From NCBI GenBank assembly GCA_946481965.1, contig CAMLPN010000003.1, forward strand, positions 1 through 64,000: a stretch of DNA of 64,000 bases. Reading direction: 5' to 3'. Shown here in pieces: positions 55,391-64,000 of the stretch; positions within the stretch are counted from its first letter, which is position 1, and each line of letters begins with the position of its first letter. A program made the translations under genes and the position numbers. Below the pieces are notes generated by a model. It saw only the letters and a program-made list of their open reading frames with translations. It was not told where the DNA came from and searched no databases. Origin of the DNA: an uncultured Neisseriaceae bacterium (lineage in GTDB: Bacteria > Pseudomonadota > Gammaproteobacteria > Burkholderiales > Neisseriaceae).

Positions 55391-55694
55391 GGCTTTAATT
55401 TTTTTATAAAGTACAATCACCTACCCACTTTTCCGCTACTATAATAATGCTATCATGCATAGGAGCATACTGTTTGATAAATTTGGGTATCGGCTTGGAA
55501 AAATTTAATACTCAGCCTAAGCCGATAGCTGTGGGTTCGAAGAAATTGTGGAAAAAAAGATTTTAATTTAATTAAACCGTTTTTTTATTTCATGCTAAAA
55601 ATATTTCGATACTATTGAAAAGACAATAAAGCATAAATTAGCGAAAACACGAATATTAATAAGTATAATAGTAGGATTGTATTTTTAAAAATTT
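55391..55694. other. Intergenic region after rnhA
   Basis: About 300 bases without a gene. It contains one inverted repeat (tatcggctt at 55488-55496, aagccgata at 55519-55527, 22-base loop) that may be a weak terminator for rnhA. The sequence gttcgaa nearby is not part of a tRNA. Confidence 0.5.
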
Positions 55695-56576
55695 TTATCT
55701 GTCAAAAGCATTATCATTGCTTGTTACCCGCTCAACTAATCCTTTTATCGTATTTATAAAAGGATTTTTCTCCGATTTATAATACATAATATAATCAATA
55801 TCTGGTAATGCCGGAAGTTTTAGGATATCGGTGTAATCGATAAATTTCTTAGACATTGACGATCTGTTCAGGCAGCCTATGCCTAATTGAGCCTCAATAG
55901 CAGACTGCATACCAATAACACTGGAAGCATAATGAGATAAATTATAAGATATTTTATTATTTTCTAATTTATCTATAGCTAATTTTTGTAATAAGCAGCC
56001 TTTTGGCAAAGTTATAATTGGCAGCGGAGCAGATCCGGTTATACTAAGATCTTTCGAGCCAGCCCAGCAGAGCGGTTCATGCCCTACAACCATAAAATTA
56101 TCATTATCGGGTAATCTCTGCCCGTTTAAATGAATAAATAAAGCGATATCATATTGTTCCAGAGTATGTTCAAGAAGCATTTTTGAACTGCTCTGAATTG
56201 AGACATTAAATTGAATATTCTGACATTGGTCACGTAGCCCTCTTAATACAGATGCTATCGTGGCAGGCATAAAATAATCTGTAATTGAAAGTGTCAGCTC
56301 ATATACCGAATCATGGTTTCTAATATCAGCTATGATATTATCATTTAAAGATAATATCTTTTTTGCATGCTTATACATTTTTTCACCAATAGCTGTCGGT
56401 TTTGCGCCGTATCTGCCACGATGCAGAAGTTGTGCATCGCAAAATACCTCAAGCTTTTGAATTTGCTCACTGATAGCCGATTGAGATTTAAATAAAATAT
56501 TCGAAGCTTTTGTGTAGCTGCCCATTTCTACAATGACAACAAATGTGTGAAGAATTTCTAAATCAAGTTTTTCCAT
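55695..56576 (-). CDS. LysR-family transcriptional regulator
   Basis: The product has about 293 residues (a start six codons upstream is possible). The N-terminal winged helix LEILHTFVVIVEMGSYTKAS and SQSAISEQIQKLE is clear, followed by the periplasmic-binding-like effector domain. It is divergent from an MFS transporter gene 122-140 bases away, the usual arrangement for a LysR regulator that controls its neighbour. A short palindrome (cggattttccg, 56626-56636) between them could be its operator. The effector is unknown. Confidence 0.88.
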   Translation of the reverse strand: MEKLDLEILHTFVVIVEMGSYTKASNILFKSQSAISEQIQKLEVFCDAQLLHRGRYGAKPTAIGEKMYKHAKKILSLNDNIIADIRNHDSVYELTLSITDYFMPATIASVLRGLRDQCQNIQFNVSIQSSSKMLLEHTLEQYDIALFIHLNGQRLPDNDNFMVVGHEPLCWAGSKDLSITGSAPLPIITLPKGCLLQKLAIDKLENNKISYNLSHYASSVIGMQSAIEAQLGIGCLNRSSMSKKFIDYTDILKLPALPDIDYIMYYKSEKNPFINTIKGLVERVTSNDNAFDR

Positions 56577-56716
56577 AGTGTAATCAGTCTTCATCGGTTA
56601 GTGTCATTAGATTTCTTCAATATATCGGATTTTCCGTTATAAATAAATCAAAAAATCCTGTTTTACAGATATAAAAAATTTTAGCTATTATTTTCCAGAA
56701 AAACAGGAGTTCATCA

Positions 56717-57991
56717 ATGTCTTTAAATTCAAACAAATTGCCGGATAAAAATAAAATTTTTTTTTCTGATAACCATAAATGGAAAGTTTTATTTACTGGT
56801 GCATTCGCTAATACATGCTTTACCTTTGTTATCGGCGGCGTACCTGCAGCCTCCATTATTCTACGTAATGATTACCATATCCCAACATCTGTATTAGGGC
56901 TTTTAATGGGCATTGTAGGTTTTGGAATTGCTGTAAGTGAATTACCCTGGGGAATTGCCACCGATCGCTTCGGAGATCGGTCGATATTAATTGCAGGATT
57001 GTCTACGACTGCCATAGCTCTTTTCATCCTTGCTTATTTTGCAAGAATATCATCACACAATTCAATAAGTATCATCTTATGTGCCGGTTTACTAGTAGTC
57101 GGTCTTTTTGGGAGCAGTGTAAATGGTTCCAGTGGCAAAGCGATCATACAATGGTTTAAACCACAGCAACGCGGCTTAGCAATGAGTGTAAGGCAAGCAG
57201 CTGTACCACTTGGTTATGCATTAGGAGCATTATTCTACCCTTATATATCAATTCATTATGGATTCTCGACCACACTATTTATATCGGCATTTATTTGTAT
57301 TCTGGCTGCATTATTCAGCTATCTATGGATTATTGATCCGGATAGTAAGAGTGAACACAAAACACCGGATATAACACAATCACTAAAAAATAAATCAACT
57401 CAGCCAATGAAATCATTGAGAGTGTGGCGCATTGTATTAGCTGTGGGTATTCTATGTGCGCCACAGTTTGCATTGATGACATTTTCAATGCTTTTCTTGC
57501 ACGATTTTGCCGGATTAAGTATTGGATATATCAGTATCCTACTATTTTTCATACAAATCAGTTCAATACCAACACGTATCGGTAGTGGCTTTTATACAGA
57601 TAAAAAGGGAAATAGAAAATTTTTTCTGAAAGCGGTTACAGCCCTGTCATTCATCTTATTCGCAGCCCTTACCGTATTTACTTATTTTTCATATAAATTC
57701 AATATACATCATTTTGCCTACTTTGTTAGTTTCATTATTCTTATATCTGGTATATCAATTTCTTCCTGGCATGGAATCGGATATACCGAACTGGCTACCG
57801 TTGCCGGACAAAAGAGTGTTGCAACCGTATTAGCAATGGCTAATACAGTAGTATATTTCATTCTGTTTGCAACTCCAGCCATAATTCCATGGCTATTACA
57901 TCAATTCTCCTGGGTTGGCGTTTGGGCAGTCATGGCTGTTATTTGCGCAATAAGCTATTTCTTATTTGAGAATTCATCATCTGAAAAATAA
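56717..57991 (+). CDS. MFS transporter
   Basis: The 424-residue protein has twelve predicted membrane helices and the loop-2-3 MFS signature GIATDRFGDRS near residue 78. WFKPQQRGLAMSVRQAAVPLGYA near 150 is the pattern of the NarK/OPA/ACS-like branch. The substrate cannot be told from the sequence. Expression is probably under the divergent LysR protein. The ATG follows aacaggagttcatca, a good ribosome-binding site. Confidence 0.85.
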   Translation: MSLNSNKLPDKNKIFFSDNHKWKVLFTGAFANTCFTFVIGGVPAASIILRNDYHIPTSVLGLLMGIVGFGIAVSELPWGIATDRFGDRSILIAGLSTTAIALFILAYFARISSHNSISIILCAGLLVVGLFGSSVNGSSGKAIIQWFKPQQRGLAMSVRQAAVPLGYALGALFYPYISIHYGFSTTLFISAFICILAALFSYLWIIDPDSKSEHKTPDITQSLKNKSTQPMKSLRVWRIVLAVGILCAPQFALMTFSMLFLHDFAGLSIGYISILLFFIQISSIPTRIGSGFYTDKKGNRKFFLKAVTALSFILFAALTVFTYFSYKFNIHHFAYFVSFIILISGISISSWHGIGYTELATVAGQKSVATVLAMANTVVYFILFATPAIIPWLLHQFSWVGVWAVMAVICAISYFLFENSSSEK

Positions 57992-58551
57992 TTTTTTATT
58001 CATAGGTAGGAATGTACCAACCTGCTTTACTCTGCATAAAACAGACTGAATTTTTGGTTGGTGATTTTACCGATAAATTTAATTTATCAAATTTTGAATT
58101 TATTTATGAAGATTATTTTGAAAATAGCTAAACAGTTTTTTAGATTTGAAATTTCATTTTTCACATCATGATAATTAGTCATTTTATGATATGAGCTGAA
58201 ATATTGATAAAAGTTCCATTTAACAATATTTCAGCTATATAACGTTCTTATTGACTAAGATTTATTGAAAAATCAAATAGAAATAAAGATATTTTCCACA
58301 GACATAAAAAACTAATAGCTACAATAAAAGGTATAAAGTTTATAAGTCTGCTTTAAACTAAAGCATAGTTAACACATTGAAAAATTAATAATAAGCAATT
58401 ACTAACAAAAGAGGTGTGGCTAATACTGTACTTTTACACAATATCATCATCAAAACATTTAACAGCAAAAGAATGGTTACTTTGTCTGATATGTGGGTTA
58501 TAAAACCTGAAGCATCTGGCCATTATTATAGTTAAACCATTCAATATAAAA
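57992..58551. other. Intergenic region downstream of groEL and the MFS gene
   Basis: About 560 bases between converging genes with no coding region or repeat that I recognise. Confidence 0.45.
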
Positions 58552-58583
58552 ATAGTGAGCATAACACCAGTTATGCTCACTAT
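58552..58583 (-). terminator. Terminator of the groES-groEL operon
   Basis: A perfect 14-bp stem (atagtgagcataac / gttatgctcactat) with the loop acca, followed on the minus strand by tttt. It lies 35 bases after the groEL stop and is one of the longest perfect stems in the window. Confidence 0.9.
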
Positions 58584-58618
58584 TAGCTATATGTTGACTA
58601 GTTAGCCAGACACGACTA

Positions 58619-60268
<1,650 letters not shown>

Positions 60269-60326
60269 TTACTCCTAATTTATTAATCATTAAATATTAC
60301 AATTACTTAAAATCTGGATAAATAAC

Positions 60327-60614
60327 TTATTCAACAATACCGAAGATATCTTCTTCACGCATTACCAACAATTCTTCACCGTCAACTTTCACAGTCTGAC
60401 CACTATATTTACCAAAAATCACTTTATCGCCAACTTTAACATCCAATGCCTGACGATCACCATTTTCTAACAGTTTGCCATTGCCCACAGCCAATACTTC
60501 TCCCATATCAGGTTTTTCAGCAGCAGAGCCAGGTAATACGATACCAGAAGCAGTCTTCTCTTCTGCTTCCAGACGTTTAACCACAACGCGGTCATTTAAA
60601 GGACGAATAGTCAT
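60327..60614 (-). CDS. groES: Co-chaperonin GroES
   Basis: The 95-residue lid of the chaperonin is full length, with the mobile loop [21 protein letters not shown] and the roof-forming region. It is the first gene of the operon. Its ribosome-binding site is gtggagaag. A stem-loop and a sigma-32-like promoter lie upstream. Confidence 0.97.
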   Translation of the reverse strand: MTIRPLNDRVVVKRLEAEEKTASGIVLPGSAAEKPDMGEVLAVGNGKLLENGDRQALDVKVGDKVIFGKYSGQTVKVDGEELLVMREEDIFGIVE

Positions 60615-60670
60615 AATATCTTCTCCACATCTTCGGTGCTTTTAAGCACAATAAAGTTGGTTAATACAAA

Positions 60671-60687
60671 CCCGCAAAACATGCGGG
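60671..60687 (-). other. Stem-loop in the groES leader
   Basis: A 6-bp GC-rich stem (cccgca / tgcggg) with a 5-base loop lies about 55 bases upstream of the groES start, inside the expected 5' untranslated region. It does not cover the ribosome-binding site, and it has no T-run on the minus strand, so it is not a simple terminator. It may stabilise the messenger. Confidence 0.55.
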
Positions 60688-60712
60688 ACGTAAAATTGTT
60701 TCGGTAAATAAA

Positions 60713-60738
60713 GTATGGATAGACCATCACAATTCAAG
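60713..60738 (-). promoter_or_regulatory. Sigma-32 (RpoH)-type promoter of groES-groEL
   Basis: On the minus strand CTTGAA (60733-60738), twelve bases, then ATCCATACT (from 60720) match the heat-shock consensus CTTGAA-N13-CCCCATnT with the -10 region partly degenerate. No CIRCE repeat (TTAGCACTC-N9-GAGTGCTAA) is visible, so HrcA control is unlikely. Confidence 0.7.
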
Positions 60739-61355
60739 GGGATAAAATATATTTTTTTTCTTTTGTCTTATCAACACTTAGCAAAATCAAAGAAAACCAG
60801 ACAGTTAACCGCTATATTACACTTATCTCATAATCGATAGCGGTTCAATAATTAAAAAGTGATGTGGTTATCCAATTAGTACTGAGTATTATCTAGCAGT
60901 GAGCTAAGTTGAAATAAATTTTCTGCTAGCAATTGTTTAATCCAAAGCAAGCAGAAAAAAAGCATAAATATATAACTACCAAAGTATCAATCTCAATTTA
61001 TGTATAACTTTTAATTAGTAAGTGCCAATATCTCAACAAGTAACTGGTTTGATTGACTATAAAAACATATAAAAAAAGTGGCTTACGGAAATATCCTCTC
61101 TCAAAGATATCAAACACAGTTGCAGATATAATTTACCATTAACTAACCATGCAGATATTTCTCTGTGGAACAGTCAGAAAACTCAAGACAAAATAATCAC
61201 TTTGAATGAAATAAATCAATACTGTATTTGACTGGCGATTTCAGTAAAATTTCTACTACTATCCTCAGCCAGTCAATTTTATAATCAAACATATAACAAC
61301 AAAGTAGTCGATTTATCATTATAAATTAAACAAATCTCACTTTTTAAAGCATATT
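60739..61355. other. Gap between groES and the ECF sigma gene
   Basis: About 600 bases lie between the sigma-factor gene and groES, both on the minus strand. No frame of useful length is present on the minus strand directly downstream of the sigma gene, where an anti-sigma gene would be expected. Confidence 0.5.
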
Positions 61356-61949
61356 TCAACCGTCAGCTCGTCCAAAATATTGTTTGACATGCATGGACAC
61401 CATCTCCCGGGCACGAGAAATCCGAGAGCGTACCGTACCGATCGGACATCGCTGCCTGCTGGCAATTTCTTCATAAGATAAGCCATCTATTTCGCATAAC
61501 AAAATCGGTTCGCGCAAATCTTGTGGTAGTTTCTGAATACTCGCATCCAATATATCTAGCAACTCTCGGTTAAGTAAATACTTTTCCGGTGTATTGAAAT
61601 CGGATAATAAATCTGTGACAGCAACAGCCTCGCCTTCGTCATCAAAAAAATCACTGATTTCAACCAGATATTGTGAATTAAGAGAATGCATAGTTCTGGC
61701 CGTATTTTTTCCAATGCAACATAGCCAGGTATAAAATCGACTTTCCCCTCTGAATTGTGGTAATGCCTGATAAGCCTTAAGCAAAGTTTCTTGCATAACA
61801 TCCTGAGCAGTTTGTTCATCATGAGTACATCGATGGAGAAAATGAATCAAACGATGTTCATATCGCTTCACTAACTTATCAAATACCTGCCGGTTGCCTT
61901 GTTGTGCCATGCACACAAGTACTTGCTCATCTTCCTGCATTCCCTTCAT
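61356..61949 (-). CDS. rpoE: ECF sigma factor, RpoE-like
   Basis: The 197-residue sigma factor has region 2 (FDKLVKRYEHRLIHFLHR, then DAQDVMQETLLKAYQAL-like text) and region 4 (LREPILLCEIDGLSYEEIAS, RCPIGTVRSRISRARE). The whole reads as the RpoE/AlgU envelope-stress class. The ATG follows a good aggag. No anti-sigma (RseA) gene follows it, unlike the usual operon. It may be regulated otherwise or by an unlinked protein. Confidence 0.9.
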   Translation of the reverse strand: MKGMQEDEQVLVCMAQQGNRQVFDKLVKRYEHRLIHFLHRCTHDEQTAQDVMQETLLKAYQALPQFRGESRFYTWLCCIGKNTARTMHSLNSQYLVEISDFFDDEGEAVAVTDLLSDFNTPEKYLLNRELLDILDASIQKLPQDLREPILLCEIDGLSYEEIASRQRCPIGTVRSRISRAREMVSMHVKQYFGRADG

Positions 61950-62918
61950 ATTTTCTCCTAATTTATCAATTGTCTTTATAAAATAAATAATAGCTTACGA
62001 AATTATCTATAACACTAATCCTCTTTAAATAACATACTTTATAACACCATCAATTTAATGCAAAAGTCTTTTTATTAATCATATTTACTTATTATCCCAG
62101 TCTTATTAAACAGACATTCTTGCATTTTGGTGTACTTGAAGTTTATCTTTAGCTATATATGACCATCCATATTAATTATTGTGAGCCGGTTTTTGAGCAA
62201 CGTGCCTCAAGCTACCAGTCAACTACCTCAATCTTTTTTACAGGACTTTCAGAATTAATAGAAAATATCTATTTTTAAAATTTATGCAAAGCGATAGTCT
62301 CCATTCTCATTATCCAGAATAAATTAATTTTATAAATGTATTGTAACAAAATAAATTTTAAAATTTAAAGCTTCTTCTTGAGATAAATTAAGGTATTATG
62401 AATAAATTGTTTGACATCTCAAAAACAAAATAAAACCCTCGAACCATTCAAAATTTATTCATATGTATTTTTAAATTATTTTTAAATTTTTTAGTCAATT
62501 TCTATTAAAATTATTTGATAAAAAACTTTTTAAAAAATATCTGAAAAATTTAGAACAAGTAATGGTTGAACAAAATCATACAATTTTTTTGCTAATAGAT
62601 AACCCCCTATTAAAATAGAATGATGGACTAATTCGCAAGACAAATCTATTATTACTCTATTTGGATAATAATCTAATTACCAGATTAAAAATATACAATT
62701 TATAAAATAAAATATATTGGACACTATCCACTCCAAAATTATTTCAATTATTTGTCATTATATTTTTAACAAAACATAATTATATTCTGAATAAAATATT
62801 TATCTGTACACATTCAAAATACAGTATTTTCGCCATTAATGATTCGATCTTCTTTTATAATGGACAGATATTTTATAATATAAAAATTACATATAAATAA
62901 AATTATTTGCAAATAACT
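61950..62918. other. Long AT-rich gap with no visible gene
   Basis: Almost 970 bases, the longest non-coding stretch in the window. It is extremely AT-rich with many A and T runs and several TTTAAA and ATAAAA blocks. I see no gene, RNA or repeat. It may be curved DNA, decayed sequence, or a region of promoters for the flanking minus-strand genes. Confidence 0.5.
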
Positions 62919-64000
62919 CTAGATTTTCTCAGGAAGATCTTCTATGAGTGGCATCCATCCACCAGCCACCCTCATATCACTCGTCACAGCAACATTAACT
63001 ACGGCTATACAGTTATTTTCTGCATTACAAAGCACCGGCCAAATACGCCGCAAAAAAGGCGGAATTTTGCGTTCCTGTAAAAGTTTCTTGACGCTTTTAT
63101 GAATACCACCCATCTTAATCTTATCACTACCATTGCAGGAACGTACAATCCAGTCTGGCGCAATTTCCGCCAAACCAAATGGGGTTTGAATCCATTGTAG
63201 ATGACCGGAAGTGACCAAATGTTGATTTTTTACTGGCAGCAATGCCAGCCATGGCCATTGCTGCCTATTATTCAGTCTATCAATCCATAACTTATTATCA
63301 TAAAATAATACATTAGCAGCTGGTAATGACCATTGTGCCCCAATCTTATTTTCCATCAGTTGCCGAGCAAATTCGTTCAGTGCTGCTGATGAAGACATAC
63401 CAAGATTGTACTTAGAAGTAAACAAACGCAATTGTTGTTTACGTCTCAGCTTACTCAACTCACGCCATACCGGAATCTGAAAACCTTGCTGTTGTGCATG
63501 TATCCTATTCCAGTCTTCAGTGGTAATTTCTTCAAGCAGTGCCAGTTCATCCTGTAAGCGATTTACCGCGGCTTCAATTTGATTATCCAGATTAGGCAGC
63601 CGCTGCCGCCATTGCGGTAACCCTGACAGGCGTAGCCAGTTTCGCAAATAAGTCGTATCTGCATTACTGTCATCTTCAATATAAGGTAACCCTAGCGCCT
63701 GGGCATATTCTTCTAATTCCTGCCTGCTGAAAGACAACAAAGGACGCCATATAATATTATGCTTAGATAATACGCGTTGAGCAGGCATAGCTGCTAATGC
63801 ACGTATACCTCCACCACGCAATCCACCTAGAAAAAAAGTTTCCACCTGATCATTACGATGGTGCGCCAACACTACCGCATCAGCTTTACTTTGTGCGTAC
63901 ACCTGATAACGAGCTTTGCGGGCTGCTGCCTCTAAGCCATCACCTTTGGCATTTACCTTCACCCTAACAGACTGCAAAGGTACAGACCAGTCTGCACATA
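62919..64000 (-). CDS. tilS: tRNA(Ile)-lysidine synthase, partial (5' end beyond the window)
   Basis: TilS changes cytidine 34 of tRNA-Ile(CAU) to lysidine, so that it reads AUA rather than AUG codons. About 360 C-terminal residues are visible. The reading frame is open to the right edge, upstream of the apparent TTG at 63977, so that codon is not the start. The N-terminal ATP loop is outside the window. Conserved parts seen are VVLAHHRNDQVETFF, LRNWLRLSGLPQWRQR and the C-terminal domain. It is an essential gene, so it should be intact outside the window. Confidence 0.92.
   Translation of the reverse strand, partial: CADWSVPLQSVRVKVNAKGDGLEAAARKARYQVYAQSKADAVVLAHHRNDQVETFFLGGLRGGGIRALAAMPAQRVLSKHNIIWRPLLSFSRQELEEYAQALGLPYIEDDSNADTTYLRNWLRLSGLPQWRQRLPNLDNQIEAAVNRLQDELALLEEITTEDWNRIHAQQQGFQIPVWRELSKLRRKQQLRLFTSKYNLGMSSSAALNEFARQLMENKIGAQWSLPAANVLFYDNKLWIDRLNNRQQWPWLALLPVKNQHLVTSGHLQWIQTPFGLAEIAPDWIVRSCNGSDKIKMGGIHKSVKKLLQERKIPPFLRRIWPVLCNAENNCIAVVNVAVTSDMRVAGGWMPLIEDLPEKI

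Noticed and set aside
55440..55550. Possible tRNA because of the sequence ggttcgaa and a nearby inverted repeat
   Set aside because: No acceptor stem, anticodon arm or D-arm could be built around it.
61950..62918. Possible replication origin or CRISPR-like array in the long AT-rich gap
   Set aside because: No DnaA-box cluster, no regularly spaced repeats and no dnaA/cas genes were seen.

Overview
The window looks like a chromosome segment of an AT-rich betaproteobacterium of the Neisseriaceae, resembling the bee-gut genus Snodgrassella more than Neisseria itself. This is an inference from several signs: a Neisseria-like PilA/PilE pilin, a FetA-type ferric-siderophore locus, a ygfX-folC-dedD-cvpA-purF gene run, long AT-rich intergenic stretches, and no enrichment of Neisseria uptake sequences. 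No rRNA, tRNA, CRISPR array, insertion sequence or prophage was seen.

Layout. 0.4-3.8 kb: a polyamine-binding lipoprotein, a decayed PiT phosphate transporter and a glycerol dehydrogenase. 4.0-7.7 kb: molybdenum-cofactor genes (moaA diverging from moaD-moaE-mobA-moeA). 7.9-10.9 kb: copper export (copA, copZ, cueR) with a clear CueR-type promoter. 11-15.9 kb: smc and waaA. 16-21 kb: a secreted protein of unknown function, a sulfatase-fold membrane enzyme, a type IV pilin with a sigma-54 promoter, and a secreted amidase-like protein. 21.2-28.7 kb: a Fur-box-preceded siderophore locus (TonB receptor, esterase, siderophore-interacting reductase, binding protein, two permeases). Its likely ATPase gene lies about 11 kb away at 39.8 kb.

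29.1-39.2 kb is the most unusual part and sits between those permeases and the ATPase. One arm, read leftward, encodes a tandem-BMC shell protein, an acylating aldehyde dehydrogenase homologue, the choline trimethylamine-lyase CutC and its activase CutD. The other arm, read rightward, encodes a DMT transporter, a small winged-helix-like protein, a TPR-nucleotidyltransferase (DUF4037-like) protein and a DUF4125-like protein. CutC keeps every catalytic residue I could place. The dehydrogenase has Thr where the catalytic Cys should be, CutD lacks one ferredoxin Cys, and only one shell protein is present. FNR-like boxes lie between the arms. I infer an anaerobically expressed, much-reduced or re-purposed choline-cleaving compartment with an undescribed nucleotidyltransferase partner module.

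41.2-64 kb is mostly housekeeping: hrpA, a phosphatase-like lipoprotein, a ferritin-like protein, purF-cvpA-dedD-folC-ygfX (with a terminator-like hairpin just before purF), a D-2-hydroxyacid dehydrogenase, rnhA, a LysR/MFS divergent pair, groES-groEL with a sigma-32-like promoter, an ECF sigma factor with no anti-sigma gene beside it, and the 3' part of tilS running off the right edge.
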